Source of the DNA: Asticcacaulis machinosus | GTDB lineage: Bacteria; Pseudomonadota; Alphaproteobacteria; Caulobacterales; Caulobacteraceae | DNA: 64,000 bases | Assembly: GCF_028550435.1 (NCBI RefSeq) | Contig: NZ_JAQQKV010000001.1 | Coordinates: 186,001-250,000 of the forward strand | Direction of reading: 5' to 3' | Shown here: positions 1 through 9,436 of the stretch, one piece after another | How the letters are laid out: the number at the start of each line of letters is the position of its first letter | How positions within the stretch are numbered: position 1 is the stretch's first letter | Notes under the pieces: generated by a model | Database searches by the model: none | The model's input: only the letters and a program-made list of their open reading frames with translations | Told to the model about the DNA's origin: nothing | Translations under genes and position numbers: made by a program

Positions 1-569
1 TGGTAGCGCAGGTCAACCGACAGGATGTCAGTCAGGGCGTAGCTACCGCCGACGTTCCAGGTGTTGTAGCCACCGAAATCACCGTAAGCGCCAGATACGC
101 TGATCTTGTCGGTCAGCGGGTAAGCGCCATTGACTTCGAAATAGTCTTCGAGGTCTTCGTCGGTGTTGACGTAAGCGGCGGCACCGATCGATCCCTTACC
201 CAACGGATAGCTGACGGCAGCTTTCAGTTCGGTCATGTTGAGATCGTCTTCTTGCGGGTAGGCATAGTACAGAACGCCAAAATCAAAAGCGAAATCGCCA
301 ACGGTTGGCTTTACACCAGCATACAGGTCGAGTTCGTAGTCAGCATCAGAGCCGAAGTCTACGTTCGAGGCCCAGGTGCCGGCGTAGAAAATGCCGTTGC
401 TGTAGTCGATGCCGCCAGAGATAGCTGGGTTTTCATCGGTTTGCGAAACGCCGCGCCAGACGTAATCGCTGGTGACGGCAACGTTGTAGCTAAACTCGCC
501 TTCGGCCATAGCTGAACCGGAAGCCAAAAGAGCAGCCGCAGCGGCGGCAGCAAACAAAATCTTTTTCAT
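1..569 (-). CDS. TorF family putative porin, 3' end cut by the window edge
   Basis: Reading from an ATG at 569, the frame stays open to base 1, giving 189 codons without a stop. It begins with a clear Sec signal peptide (MKK, an alanine/leucine core, cleavage near SAMA-EGE). The mature part opens with a VTSDYVWRGVSQTD-type segment, the hallmark of the TIGR02001/TorF family of outer-membrane beta-barrel proteins, and continues with alternating aromatic and polar strands typical of a barrel. A GAGGA ribosome site precedes the start; an in-frame ATG two codons upstream (575) is an alternative. It lies downstream of amtB on the same strand, separated by a terminator. In Proteobacteria this family is often found beside glnK/amtB genes, so a role in passage of small nitrogenous solutes across the outer membrane is a reasonable inference, not a demonstrated function. 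Confidence 0.85.
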   Translation of the reverse strand, partial: MKKILFAAAAAAALLASGSAMAEGEFSYNVAVTSDYVWRGVSQTDENPAISGGIDYSNGIFYAGTWASNVDFGSDADYELDLYAGVKPTVGDFAFDFGVLYYAYPQEDDLNMTELKAAVSYPLGKGSIGAAAYVNTDEDLEDYFEVNGAYPLTDKISVSGAYGDFGGYNTWNVGGSYALTDILSVDLRY

Positions 570-872
570 ATCCATATCCTCAGATGGGTTGTTTTTATAA
601 GTCCCGTAACCGAGGGCGTTTCCTGTTTTGCGTCATTTATGTAGTTTTTGTGACTTTGCAATATGACCATACAGAATTAACCGGCCCTGCCAAGGGTGTG
701 TATGTTTAAACACGTGTTGTGTGGTAATTATGCAATTTCATGGTTTCAATTGCTACATTTTAAGGGTTTGTTGCGGTGCATAACGTGACAAATAAGTCTG
801 GGGTGAGGACGCAAATAAGGCGCCCGTTACCGGACGCCTTATAAGCTCATCTGAAATCAGATGTGGATAGGC
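570..872. other. Intergenic region between porin gene and amtB
   Basis: About 300 bases without a gene. The only clear element is the amtB terminator at its right end. The A+T-rich stretch at 640-790 is the likely promoter region of the porin gene; no convincing promoter hexamers or nitrogen-regulator sites were found. Confidence 0.5.
817..840 (-). terminator. Terminator after amtB
   Basis: A 10-bp stem (AAGGCG, one G-T pair, CCG) with a four-base loop, followed on the minus strand by ATTTGCG. It lies 32 bases past the amtB stop. The U-tract is short, so termination may be partial, allowing some read-through into the porin gene. Confidence 0.65.
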
Positions 873-2327
873 TTAGTGATGAAGGGCTTCATCATGCAGT
901 GACGAATCAAGACCGGCTTCTTCGTCCGCTTCCGAAACCCGCAGGCCGGTCGTGAACTTACAGATTACCAGAATGATGAAGGTACCAACCGCCGACCACA
1001 CGATGGTGAAGCCAAGGCCTGCCAACTGAGCGCCGACCGTTGCGCCTTCAGCAAGGCTGTTGATGGAGGCGTCAGCGAACACAGCCGTCAGAACCGCGCC
1101 GAGGAAACCACCCGCGCCGTGGATGCCGAAAGCATCGAGTGAGTCGTCGTAACCCAGTATCTTCTTAACCCAGACCGCGGAGAAGTAGCAGACTGGACCC
1201 GCAATCAGACCAATGAACAGGGCGCCCATCGGATTGACGAAGCCAGCGGCTGGAGTGATGGCCACAAGACCCGCCACAATACCCGACAGGATGCCCAGCA
1301 GAGACGGCTTACGACGAACGATCCATTCAACAATTTTCCAGGTCAGGCCCGAAGCAAAGGCTGCCACCAGAGTGTTGAGCAGGGCTGCGGCAGCGATGCC
1401 GTCTGGTGTCCAGGCAGAACCGGCGTTGAAACCAATCCAGCCGACGAACAGCAAAGAGGCGCCGATCATGACGAAGACGAGGTTGTTCGGCGGCATTTCT
1501 TCGGTGCCGTAGCCTTTGCGGCGACCAAGGAAGAGGGCGGCCACCAGACCGGCGACGCCGGAGTTGACGTGAACGACGGCGCCACCGGCGAAGTCAAGCA
1601 CGCCCATCGAGCCGAGGTAACCACCACCCCAGACCTGGTGACAGATCGGAGCGTAGACGAAAACGGACCACAGGGCCATAAACAGCAGAAGGCCAGACAG
1701 CTTGATACGCTCTGCGAACGCACCGGTGATCAGGGCCGGAGTGATGATCGCAAACGTCATCTGGTAAGCAATCCACAGCATTTCAGGCAGATATGGTGCT
1801 GCGCTGAAAGCGGTCGATGAGGTAACACCCTTAAGCATAAGGACGTCAAAACCACCGATGAACTGGTTTACGAAGTCAGCGGACTGACCAAACAGAGGGC
1901 CCGCCTTACCGAATGCGATCGAGTAACCTACGACGAGCCAGAGAAGACCCGCGACGCAGGAGACGGCAACCGACTGAGTGACGGTGGCGATGACGTTTTT
2001 CTTACGCACCATGCCGCCGTAGAACAGCGCCAGACCCGGCAATGTCATCATAAGAACCAGAGCGGTCGATAAGAAGACGAAAGCAGATGCGGCGCCATCG
2101 AGTTCCAGAGCCGTCTGGTGGCCGAGAAGAACCGGAGCTTCGGCCTCGGCTTCGGGAGCAACGGCTTCTTCAACCGCCGAAGCGGCTTCAGACATGGCTT
2201 CGGCCGCCTCAGAGGCGACTTCGGCAGCGACGGGTGCCGCAGCCATAGCTGTACCGGCGACGGGTGCCGCCAGCATTATAGCGGCAGCACAGGCTGCGGC
2301 TTTTGATAATTTAATCCACGTTTTCAA
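873..2327 (-). CDS. amtB: Ammonium transporter AmtB
   Basis: A 484-residue Amt/Rh-family ammonium channel of the inner membrane. The start is a TTG at 2327 behind a strong AAGGGGGA ribosome site. Residues 1-30 form a signal peptide. Residues about 31-68 are an unusual alanine/glutamate-rich linker. The Amt core follows with the family's FYGGMVRKKN first-helix motif, a HVNSG segment carrying the first pore histidine (near residue 250) and a FGIHGAGG segment carrying the second (near 400). About eleven hydrophobic helices can be counted after the signal peptide. The protein is longer than E. coli AmtB mainly because of the acidic linker. It lies downstream of glnB and glnA; the PII protein made there is the expected regulator that plugs the channel, and the cluster argues for nitrogen control. 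Confidence 0.95.
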   Translation of the reverse strand: MKTWIKLSKAAACAAAIMLAAPVAGTAMAAAPVAAEVASEAAEAMSEAASAVEEAVAPEAEAEAPVLLGHQTALELDGAASAFVFLSTALVLMMTLPGLALFYGGMVRKKNVIATVTQSVAVSCVAGLLWLVVGYSIAFGKAGPLFGQSADFVNQFIGGFDVLMLKGVTSSTAFSAAPYLPEMLWIAYQMTFAIITPALITGAFAERIKLSGLLLFMALWSVFVYAPICHQVWGGGYLGSMGVLDFAGGAVVHVNSGVAGLVAALFLGRRKGYGTEEMPPNNLVFVMIGASLLFVGWIGFNAGSAWTPDGIAAAALLNTLVAAFASGLTWKIVEWIVRRKPSLLGILSGIVAGLVAITPAAGFVNPMGALFIGLIAGPVCYFSAVWVKKILGYDDSLDAFGIHGAGGFLGAVLTAVFADASINSLAEGATVGAQLAGLGFTIVWSAVGTFIILVICKFTTGLRVSEADEEAGLDSSLHDEALHH

Positions 2328-2556
2328 AGTATCCCCCTTGGTTAAGCGGATGTTGCACAGGCGAACAGTGCCGCCTTATGCCTTCAACTCAAAGGGTTTT
2401 TATCATGTTCAAGATAGGTAAAGGGGTGCGGGGTGGGCGATTGCGTCATTTATGTGTCAATTTGAGCCGGATTGACGTGTAAAGATGTATTTTGAAAATG
2501 GTTTCCTTTGAAATTAAAGTAATAACATTTGAAATTAAATATCGCGCTTAAATTTG

Positions 2557-2590
2557 GCAAAAATTAAGCCGCCCAAAATGGGCGGCTTAA
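2557..2590 (-). terminator. Terminator after glnA
   Basis: A perfect 11-bp stem (TTAAGCCGCCC with its complement) around a five-base loop, followed on the minus strand by TTTTTGCC. It is a strong intrinsic terminator 31 bases past the glnA stop, so amtB needs its own promoter in the A+T-rich gap at 2328-2556. Confidence 0.88.
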
Positions 2591-2621
2591 TCAAGTATTT
2601 CAGAGGCTTATAGGGCTTCTA

Positions 2622-4028
2622 TTAGCACTTGTAGTACATTTCAAACTCGACCGGGTGCGGACGCAGTTCGAAATTCATGACTTCTTCCATCTTCAGTTCG
2701 ATGTAGGAGTCAATGAAATCGTCGTCCATCACGCCGCCCTTTTTGAGGAAGGAGCGGTCAGCGTCGAGGCTGTTCAGGGCTTCACGCAGTGAACCGCAAA
2801 CTTCAGGCACCAGCTTTTGCTCCTGAGGCGGCAGATCGTACAGGTTCTTGTCGGCAGGTGCGCCCGGATCGATACGGTTTTCAATACCATCAAGGCCAGC
2901 CATCAGCAGAGCCACGAAGGTCAGGTAAGGGTTGCCCATCGGATCCGGGAAACGGGCTTCGAGGCGCTTGCCCTTAGGCGAGGATACCCACGGAATACGG
3001 ATCGAGGCCGAGCGGTTACGAGCCGAATAGGCCAGCTTCACCGGAGCTTCATAGCCTGGGACCAGACGCTTGTAGGAGTTGGTGGTCGAGTTGGCGAAAG
3101 CGTTGATGGCCTTGGCGTGCTTGATGATGCCGCCGATGTACCACAGGCACATGTCGGACAGGCCGGCATACTTGTCACCCGCAAATGACGGCTTGCCGCC
3201 CTTCCAGATCGACATGTGAACGTGCATGCCCGAACCGTTGTCGCCAAACATTGGCTTGGCCATAAAGGTGGCCGATTTGCCGTAGGCGTGAGCCACGTTT
3301 TGAACGACGTACTTGTAGAGTTGCAGACGGTCAGCCATGGTCAGCATGTCGGAGAACTTCAGGCCCAGTTCGTGCTGAGCGGGCGCCACTTCGTGGTGGT
3401 GCTTTTCGGTTTCCATACCGAGTTCTTCCATCACGGCCAGCATTTCGCCGCGCAGATCCTGACAGGAGTCGATAGGGTTGACCGGGAAGTAACCGCCCTT
3501 AGGCCCAGGGCGGTGGCCCATATTGCCTTCCGGGTAGACCTTGGCCGAGTTATGCGGCAGTTCAGTCGAATCGAACGCATAACCGGTGTTATCCGGCGAA
3601 ATCGACCAGCGCACGTCATCAAAAATGAAGAATTCAGCTTCAGGGCCGAAGAAGGCGATGTCGCCGATGCCGGACGATGCCAGATAGGCCAGAGCTTTTT
3701 TCGCCATCGAACGCGGATCGCGGTTGTAAGGCTCGTTGGTGTCGGGGTTCACAACGTCGCAGAACAGGAACAGGGTGGTCTGCTGGTAGAACGGATCGAT
3801 ATAGGCCGTTTTCAGGTCGGGACGCAGCTTCATGTCCGACTCGTTGATCGCCTTCCAGCCGGCGATGGACGAACCGTCAAACATCGTGCCGTCTTCGAGG
3901 AACTCTTCGTCGACCAGACCGATGTCAAAAGTGACGTGTTGCATTTTGCCGCGAACATCAGTGAAACGAACGTCAACATATTTGACGTCCTTTTCCTTGA
4001 TGAGGTTTAGAATTTCATTTGCAGTCAT
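2622..4028 (-). CDS. glnA: Glutamine synthetase, type I
   Basis: A 468-residue class I glutamine synthetase that joins ammonia to glutamate with ATP in the cytoplasm. The beta-Grasp N-terminal domain carries the FDGSSIAGW latch (residues 50-58). The catalytic barrel has the GPEAEFF metal-binding motif, the [10 protein letters not shown] segment and the NRSASIRIP segment. The adenylylation tyrosine falls at residue 397 in NLYDLPP, the same number as in E. coli, so the enzyme is the GlnE-regulated beta subtype. It is the second gene of a glnB-glnA pair, with 42 bases between them, and is followed by a strong terminator. Length is normal for the family. Confidence 0.97.
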   Translation of the reverse strand: MTANEILNLIKEKDVKYVDVRFTDVRGKMQHVTFDIGLVDEEFLEDGTMFDGSSIAGWKAINESDMKLRPDLKTAYIDPFYQQTTLFLFCDVVNPDTNEPYNRDPRSMAKKALAYLASSGIGDIAFFGPEAEFFIFDDVRWSISPDNTGYAFDSTELPHNSAKVYPEGNMGHRPGPKGGYFPVNPIDSCQDLRGEMLAVMEELGMETEKHHHEVAPAQHELGLKFSDMLTMADRLQLYKYVVQNVAHAYGKSATFMAKPMFGDNGSGMHVHMSIWKGGKPSFAGDKYAGLSDMCLWYIGGIIKHAKAINAFANSTTNSYKRLVPGYEAPVKLAYSARNRSASIRIPWVSSPKGKRLEARFPDPMGNPYLTFVALLMAGLDGIENRIDPGAPADKNLYDLPPQEQKLVPEVCGSLREALNSLDADRSFLKKGGVMDDDFIDSYIELKMEEVMNFELRPHPVEFEMYYKC

Positions 4029-4070
4029 TTTGAGACGCCCCGAAACCTTGAGTTTAATAATAAAGAGAAG

Positions 4071-4849
<779 letters not shown>

Positions 4850-4934
4850 GCGGTCGTGGCGGAACTGGTAGACGCACTGGGTTTAGGTTCCAGCGCCGAG
4901 AGGCGTGGAGGTTCGAGTCCTCTCGACCGCACCA
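4850..4934 (+). tRNA. tRNA-Leu (anticodon UAG)
   Basis: An 85-base type II tRNA with an encoded CCA end. The acceptor stem GCGGTCG pairs with CGACCGC. The D arm contains the leucine-type GGTAGACGC. The anticodon loop TTTAGGT gives anticodon UAG, reading CUA codons. There is a long variable arm and the TTCGAGT T-loop. It stands alone and is followed at once by a terminator-like hairpin. Confidence 0.97.
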
Positions 4935-4964
4935 AATTTCTCTCCGATAAATTTGGATTTTTAA
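4932..4964 (+). terminator. Terminator of tRNA-Leu
   Basis: CCAAATTT pairs with AAATTTGG around a 9-base loop, followed by ATTTTTAA. The stem begins within the CCA end of the tRNA. A second, GC-rich hairpin (4966-4974 with 5002-5010) follows and has no clear role. Confidence 0.6.
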
Positions 4965-5103
4965 TGGAGCGCAGCGGCGAGGCCGCTTGGCGGCGCGCAG
5001 CCTGCGCTCCCACTTGGTCGCTAGTCGCTTCGCTCCAGTTCGAGACTTTGTCGTAAAAACGAACAATCGAGGCAACCAGTCGGGCGCTGTGAATGCTTTC
5101 CGG

Positions 5104-5568
5104 CTAAACCGGCTTAGAGACCATCAGCCAGAATACGACGACAATCGCCGGAAAGGCGAGGCTGCCCAAGGTAATCCACCAGCGATCTAATCGCCAGTAT
5201 CGCTCAGGTAATGCCGTGCCGGTATCAACGGCAATTCGTGCCATGTCACGCATTTTGATTTGCATCCACACCACGGGCACCCAACACGCGCCTGCGAAGA
5301 CGTAGAGCAAAAGCCCCCATAATATCCAGAGATCGGCCAAGCTGTAGCCAGCCATGTGCACCATATAAAGTCCGCTAAAAAGCTGCACGATCACCGCAGG
5401 CGTCGTGAACAGCCAATCGGCAATGACCACATGGCGCACAGCGAAATAAATATCGCGCGTGTCGCGGCTGCGGTTGGCCATGAACATGTAAAAGGCGCTG
5501 CCTATGCCTGTGCCAAACAGTATGGTCGAACTTAAGACATGCACCCATTTGATCAGTTCGTAGCTCAT
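5104..5568 (-). CDS. DUF2269 family integral membrane protein
   Basis: A 154-residue protein with four hydrophobic helices (about residues 5-29, 48-72, 80-104 and 131-151), matching the predicted-membrane family DUF2269. The opening segment, with LIKWVHVLSSTILFGTG, is characteristic and includes the conserved helix-1 histidine (His10). A good AAAGGAAAA ribosome site precedes the ATG at 5568. It is transcribed away from the DCC-protein operon that starts at 5653, so the 84 bases between them hold both promoters. No biochemical role is known for the family; the conserved histidine and four-helix form recall small cytochrome-like or channel proteins, but that is speculation. Confidence 0.85.
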   Translation of the reverse strand: MSYELIKWVHVLSSTILFGTGIGSAFYMFMANRSRDTRDIYFAVRHVVIADWLFTTPAVIVQLFSGLYMVHMAGYSLADLWILWGLLLYVFAGACWVPVVWMQIKMRDMARIAVDTGTALPERYWRLDRWWITLGSLAFPAIVVVFWLMVSKPV

Positions 5569-5652
5569 GGTTTTCCTTTACCTGCGAAGCTGCTGGAGAC
5601 GGAAGGTTTAATACGCTATATCAAACAGATTGTTATAAGGGGAAGCTTAGAC

Positions 5653-6069
5653 GTGCGTGATGATCCTGATCCCGAAGGCGTCTGGTTTATTTATGATGGC
5701 GATTGCCCAGTCTGCGCTATGTCGGCGGAAATAGTTAAATTAAGGCGGAATTTTCGGCTGCACCTTATCAATGCCCGCGATGAGGGGGCGCATGATTTTG
5801 TTAAGCAGATCGATGAGGCCGGTTTTGATCTGAATCAGGGCATGGCCATTATTTATCAATCGCAAATCTATATCGGGGACGAGGCCTTGGCCTTGATTGC
5901 GGCCTTGAGCGATGATCGGCGGGGCTGGGGCTGGATCGTTCATCATATCTTTAAGTCCAAAACGCGGTCGCGGGTGATGTATCCGTTTCTGCGGGCGTTT
6001 AGAAATGGATTGCTGGCACTAAAAGGTGTGCGTCCCATTGATATGAAGGTGAGCCCGCGTGACCAATAA
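5653..6069 (+). CDS. Thiol-disulfide oxidoreductase DCC family (DUF393)
   Basis: About 138 residues from a GTG at 5653, which has AAGGGG ten bases upstream; the frame is open to an ATG at 5539, but that would overlap the divergent DUF2269 gene. The DUF393 signature FIYDGDCPVC lies near the N-terminus, giving the D-x-x-C-P-x-C redox motif of this thioredoxin-like family, followed by a helix with the arginine-rich VKLRR. It is the first gene of a tight three-gene operon: its stop overlaps the GTG start of the DUF4166 gene by eleven bases. A redox role is inferred from the cysteine pair; the substrate is unknown. Confidence 0.82.
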   Translation: MRDDPDPEGVWFIYDGDCPVCAMSAEIVKLRRNFRLHLINARDEGAHDFVKQIDEAGFDLNQGMAIIYQSQIYIGDEALALIAALSDDRRGWGWIVHHIFKSKTRSRVMYPFLRAFRNGLLALKGVRPIDMKVSPRDQ

Positions 6070-6670
6070 GCCGATCTTTCAATCTGTATTCGGAACTGCC
6101 TGGGAGAGGTTGCCGCCGGTTTTCAAAGCGCATTATGCCAACCGGCCATTCAGTAACGACAAGGTGCAGGTGGAGGGACTCATGAAGGTCGAACTGTCAG
6201 CCTTGGCAAAACTTCTGTCGCCCCTGATGCGGTTGACTAAGGCCTTAGTGCCGCAGGCGGGCTATAATATTCCGGTGACCGTAACCTTCAGTAGTGAACC
6301 TGATGGAGACGGGTTTCGCTTTGATCGGGCATTCAGATTTCCCGCTCGAAAGCCCTATCACTTTCGCTCGCGCATGGTGACTGCCGGTGAGGGCGATATT
6401 ATTGAGTGGATGCCTTCGGGTATAGGCTGGCACGCGCGATATGGCTTTGATGGTGAAAAGGTGACGATGCACCATAAGGGGTACAAGATGCGTGTGTTGG
6501 GAGTGACATTGCCGATCTCGCTGGAATGGTTGATCGGGCGTGGCTATGCCGAAGAGCGGGCCATAGATGACGTGCAGTTTGAGATGTATATGGATTTGAG
6601 ACACATCTGGTTCGGCCGCATCTACGCCTACAGCGGTACATTCACGGTCACAGACATGCGTTTAAGTTAA
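6059..6670 (+). CDS. DUF4166 domain-containing protein
   Basis: A 203-residue soluble protein that matches DUF4166. It opens with FQSVFGTAWERLPPVFKAHY, has a central beta-rich VTVTF segment, and ends with the FGRIYAYSGTF region. There are no signal peptide or membrane helices. It starts at a GTG inside the end of the DCC gene, and its stop overlaps the start of the next gene (TAATG), so the three are translationally coupled. In other bacteria this domain can be fused to the C-terminus of saccharopine-dehydrogenase-like proteins, which fits the gene downstream. Its biochemical role is unknown. Confidence 0.85.
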   Translation: MTNKPIFQSVFGTAWERLPPVFKAHYANRPFSNDKVQVEGLMKVELSALAKLLSPLMRLTKALVPQAGYNIPVTVTFSSEPDGDGFRFDRAFRFPARKPYHFRSRMVTAGEGDIIEWMPSGIGWHARYGFDGEKVTMHHKGYKMRVLGVTLPISLEWLIGRGYAEERAIDDVQFEMYMDLRHIWFGRIYAYSGTFTVTDMRLS

Positions 6671-7788
6671 TGGGTAAAGTTCTGATACTTGGGGGATATG
6701 GCAATTTCGGTAAGCGCATTGCTGAGGCTCTGATCCGGACAGATGTGCCTGTGGTCATTGCTGGGCGCGATCTGTCTAAGGCGCAGGCCTTGGCCGCACG
6801 GCTTAAAAATATAGTGCCGCACGCTGATGTGGCGGCGGCTTTGATCAATATTGACGATGGGCTGGTTGAGGCGCTGAAAAATCTGCCTCCAAAGGTCGTA
6901 GTCAATACGATTGGGCCGTTTCAGGGGCAGGATTATCATGTCGCCCGCGCCTGTATCGCTGCGGGCGTTCATTATATCGATCTGGCCGATGGCCGGGAGT
7001 TTGTCGCCGGCATTGCTAGTCTTGATGAAGAGGCCAAGGCTGAAAATCTTTGTGTCATCAGTGGCGCCAGCACGGTGCCGGGTTTATCGTCGGCTGTGGT
7101 TGAGCGCTACCGTCACCGGTTCAATGAGATTGAAACAATGATGTACGGCATCAGTCCGGGCCAGAAGGCCGAGCGGGGACTGGCGACCACGAAGGGCATA
7201 CTAAGTTATGTCGGCAAAAAGCTAAAACCCGCACGGGGGCAGGTTGGTGCGCGATATGGCTGGCAGGATCTTTACCGCCAAACCTACCCTGAACTGGGGG
7301 GCCGTTGGATGGCGAATTGCGATGTGCCGGATCTCGATCTGCTGCCTGAGGCTTATGATATAAAGTCGATCCGGTTTTCAGCGGGACTGGAGCATCCCTT
7401 GCTGCATCTGGGGCTATGGAGCTTAAGCTGGCTGGTGCGGATAGGTTTACCTATTAAGCTTGAGCGGCACGCGGCCTTAATGCTGCGGATGAGTGATCTG
7501 TTCAATGGTTTGGGCACCGCCGATGGAGGCATGCACGTCGTTTTACGCGGAACTGCCTCAGATGGACAACCGCGTGAAGTGCGCTGGTTTATCATTGCCC
7601 GCAACGGCGATGGCCCGCAAATCCCTTGTGTGCCCGCGATCATACTGGCGCGACGGCTGGCGCAAAATGACCGGGCAGTAGCGGATATCGGCACAGGCGC
7701 AAAGGCCTGTGTCGGCTTGGTCAATATTGACGATTATCTGACCGAACTCAGCCGGTTTGACATGAAGACGCACCACTTTGAAGATTAA
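6670..7788 (+). CDS. Saccharopine dehydrogenase-like NAD(P)-binding protein
   Basis: A 372-residue protein with an N-terminal Rossmann fold (VLILGGYGNFGKRIAEAL at residues 4-21, a GxGxxG-type nucleotide loop) and the Sacchrp_dh_NADP domain layout, including the VVNTIGPF and CIAAGVHYIDLADG segments typical of the trans-acting enoyl reductase/saccharopine reductase-like group. The C-terminal half, with LGLWSLSWLVR, is more hydrophobic and may touch a membrane. It is the last gene of the DCC-DUF4166 operon, and its stop codon overlaps that of the convergent symporter gene. True lysine-pathway saccharopine dehydrogenase activity is unlikely; an oxidoreductase acting on a lipid-like substrate is a guess. 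Confidence 0.82.
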   Translation: MGKVLILGGYGNFGKRIAEALIRTDVPVVIAGRDLSKAQALAARLKNIVPHADVAAALINIDDGLVEALKNLPPKVVVNTIGPFQGQDYHVARACIAAGVHYIDLADGREFVAGIASLDEEAKAENLCVISGASTVPGLSSAVVERYRHRFNEIETMMYGISPGQKAERGLATTKGILSYVGKKLKPARGQVGARYGWQDLYRQTYPELGGRWMANCDVPDLDLLPEAYDIKSIRFSAGLEHPLLHLGLWSLSWLVRIGLPIKLERHAALMLRMSDLFNGLGTADGGMHVVLRGTASDGQPREVRWFIIARNGDGPQIPCVPAIILARRLAQNDRAVADIGTGAKACVGLVNIDDYLTELSRFDMKTHHFED

Positions 7789-9143
7789 TTTGAGCGATAA
7801 AAATCGTCTAATTCGTCTGGGCTAGGCTCGTAGGGTTTACGGCCATAATAGATGTCTTCATCCAACTCGCCTTCCGTCCTGGCGACGGCCAGGGCGACCA
7901 CGGAATCACTGATGACGTTGATGGTGGTGCGGGCCATATCCATGATGCGGTCGACCGGCAGGATAAAGCCGACAATCAGGGCGACCTGTGCCGGTGTGGC
8001 GCCAAAGGTTTGCAAAACGACGGCGGCCAGAAACAAAGAGGCTGACGGGATGCCTGCGGCGCCGATCGCGGATATGGTGGCGGTCACCACAATCATGGCG
8101 TAGTGGCTTAAGGTCAGTTCATAGCCAAAGATGCGCGCTGTAAAAACGGCCAGAATCCCTAAGTATAGCGCTGTCCCGTCCATATTTATGGTCGCCCCCA
8201 GCGGCAGGGTTGAACCGGCAATCGACCGATTGACCCCCAGCTTTTGGGTGGTGCAGGCGATGGTGACGGGCAGGGTGGCGTTGCTGGAAGCTGTGGAATA
8301 GGCGACAGCGGCCGCATCGGCAACGCCCTTGAAAAATCGGCTCAGTGGCAGGCGCAGCCAGAGTTTTATAATCACCGTATAGGTTATGATCATGTAGGTG
8401 AGTAGCGCCAGGTACACGCACGCAATTAGCAATAATATGGATTTGAAGGCTTCTAGTCCCTGACTGGCGACCGTATAGGCGATCAAAGCGAATACGCCTA
8501 TTGGGGCGAATTCCATGACAATCTGGGTAACCTTGAGCATGGCCTCTGATGCGGCGGTAAACACATCGCCCGCAAGCTTTGCCGACGGCCCCGCCAGAAT
8601 GATGCCGATACCGAATATAACGGCGAAGAATATGATGGCCAGAACATCCCCTTCAACCAGCGCCACAACCGGGTTTTGGGGAATGACTTCCAGTAGTCGT
8701 TCACGTAAGGATGGATTGTCGGAAGCCAGCGGTGTGGCCTCAGTCGTCTCAAAGCTGATGCCTTGGCCCGGCTGAAAAATATTGCCGAATATCAGCCCGA
8801 CTATATTCGCGCACACGGTCATCAGCAGATAAAGCCCGATGGTTTTCAGCCCGACCGTCCCAAGCTTTTTCGGATCGCCTAAGGCGACGACCCCGGCCAC
8901 CAGTGTCGTGAAAATCAGCGGCACGATCAGCATCCGCAACAGACGCATGAAGACATCGCCGAAGGGGCCGAGATAGGTCTTGATCCAGTGGGTGGCAACG
9001 CTTTTGGCTTCGTCGGGGGCAATGCCAATATGCAGCCCCCAATAGATCAGCGCATGTTGCAGGCCATAACCCGTGATGACGCCAAGGACGAGCGCCAGCA
9101 TGACCCGCCCCCACAAAGGTATGCTAAACCACCATTTGAACAC
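7785..9143 (-). CDS. Dicarboxylate/amino acid:cation symporter (SDF family)
   Basis: A 452-residue inner-membrane transporter of the DAACS/SDF family (relatives of GltP and DctA). It starts at a GTG (9143) behind AGGAGA. The serine-rich re-entrant loop (YSTASSNATLPVT), the NMDGTALY motif and the C-terminal substrate-binding region with VGFILPVDRIMDMART are intact; the final arginine fits an acidic substrate. About eight helices and two re-entrant hairpins are expected. Substrate choice between glutamate/aspartate and C4-dicarboxylates cannot be settled from sequence alone. It is a single gene, convergent with the saccharopine-dehydrogenase-like gene. Confidence 0.92.
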   Translation of the reverse strand: MFKWWFSIPLWGRVMLALVLGVITGYGLQHALIYWGLHIGIAPDEAKSVATHWIKTYLGPFGDVFMRLLRMLIVPLIFTTLVAGVVALGDPKKLGTVGLKTIGLYLLMTVCANIVGLIFGNIFQPGQGISFETTEATPLASDNPSLRERLLEVIPQNPVVALVEGDVLAIIFFAVIFGIGIILAGPSAKLAGDVFTAASEAMLKVTQIVMEFAPIGVFALIAYTVASQGLEAFKSILLLIACVYLALLTYMIITYTVIIKLWLRLPLSRFFKGVADAAAVAYSTASSNATLPVTIACTTQKLGVNRSIAGSTLPLGATINMDGTALYLGILAVFTARIFGYELTLSHYAMIVVTATISAIGAAGIPSASLFLAAVVLQTFGATPAQVALIVGFILPVDRIMDMARTTINVISDSVVALAVARTEGELDEDIYYGRKPYEPSPDELDDFYRSN

Positions 9144-9436
9144 TGAACGTCTCCTGGTCTTATCATACAGAATGGAACTGTGGCATAAGTACGGGGTTGC
9201 GGCAATTAGGATCGCAGGGTGGCGACGTCATGAAATCCGCCCAAAAAGCAACAAATGCGGCTATATACCGTTGACCTTGAGGCGAATAATGCCATAGATG
9301 CGCATCTTTGAATTTCCGCCCGCGCGTGTTGTGCGGTCGGTCGTGTTTTGTCTGAATTGTGCGTCCGGTTAGTGTTTTGAATTATTCAAGATATTGGGGC
9401 TGGAAAGGGCGCGGTTCTAAAAGGTACTGAAAATCG

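Noticed and set aside
3216-4010. Antisense frame of 264 codons over glnA
   Set aside because: Shadow of glnA with no independent evidence.
4966-5010. GC-rich hairpin after tRNA-Leu as a REP-type element
   Set aside because: Only this one copy was noticed in the window, so a repeat family cannot be claimed.
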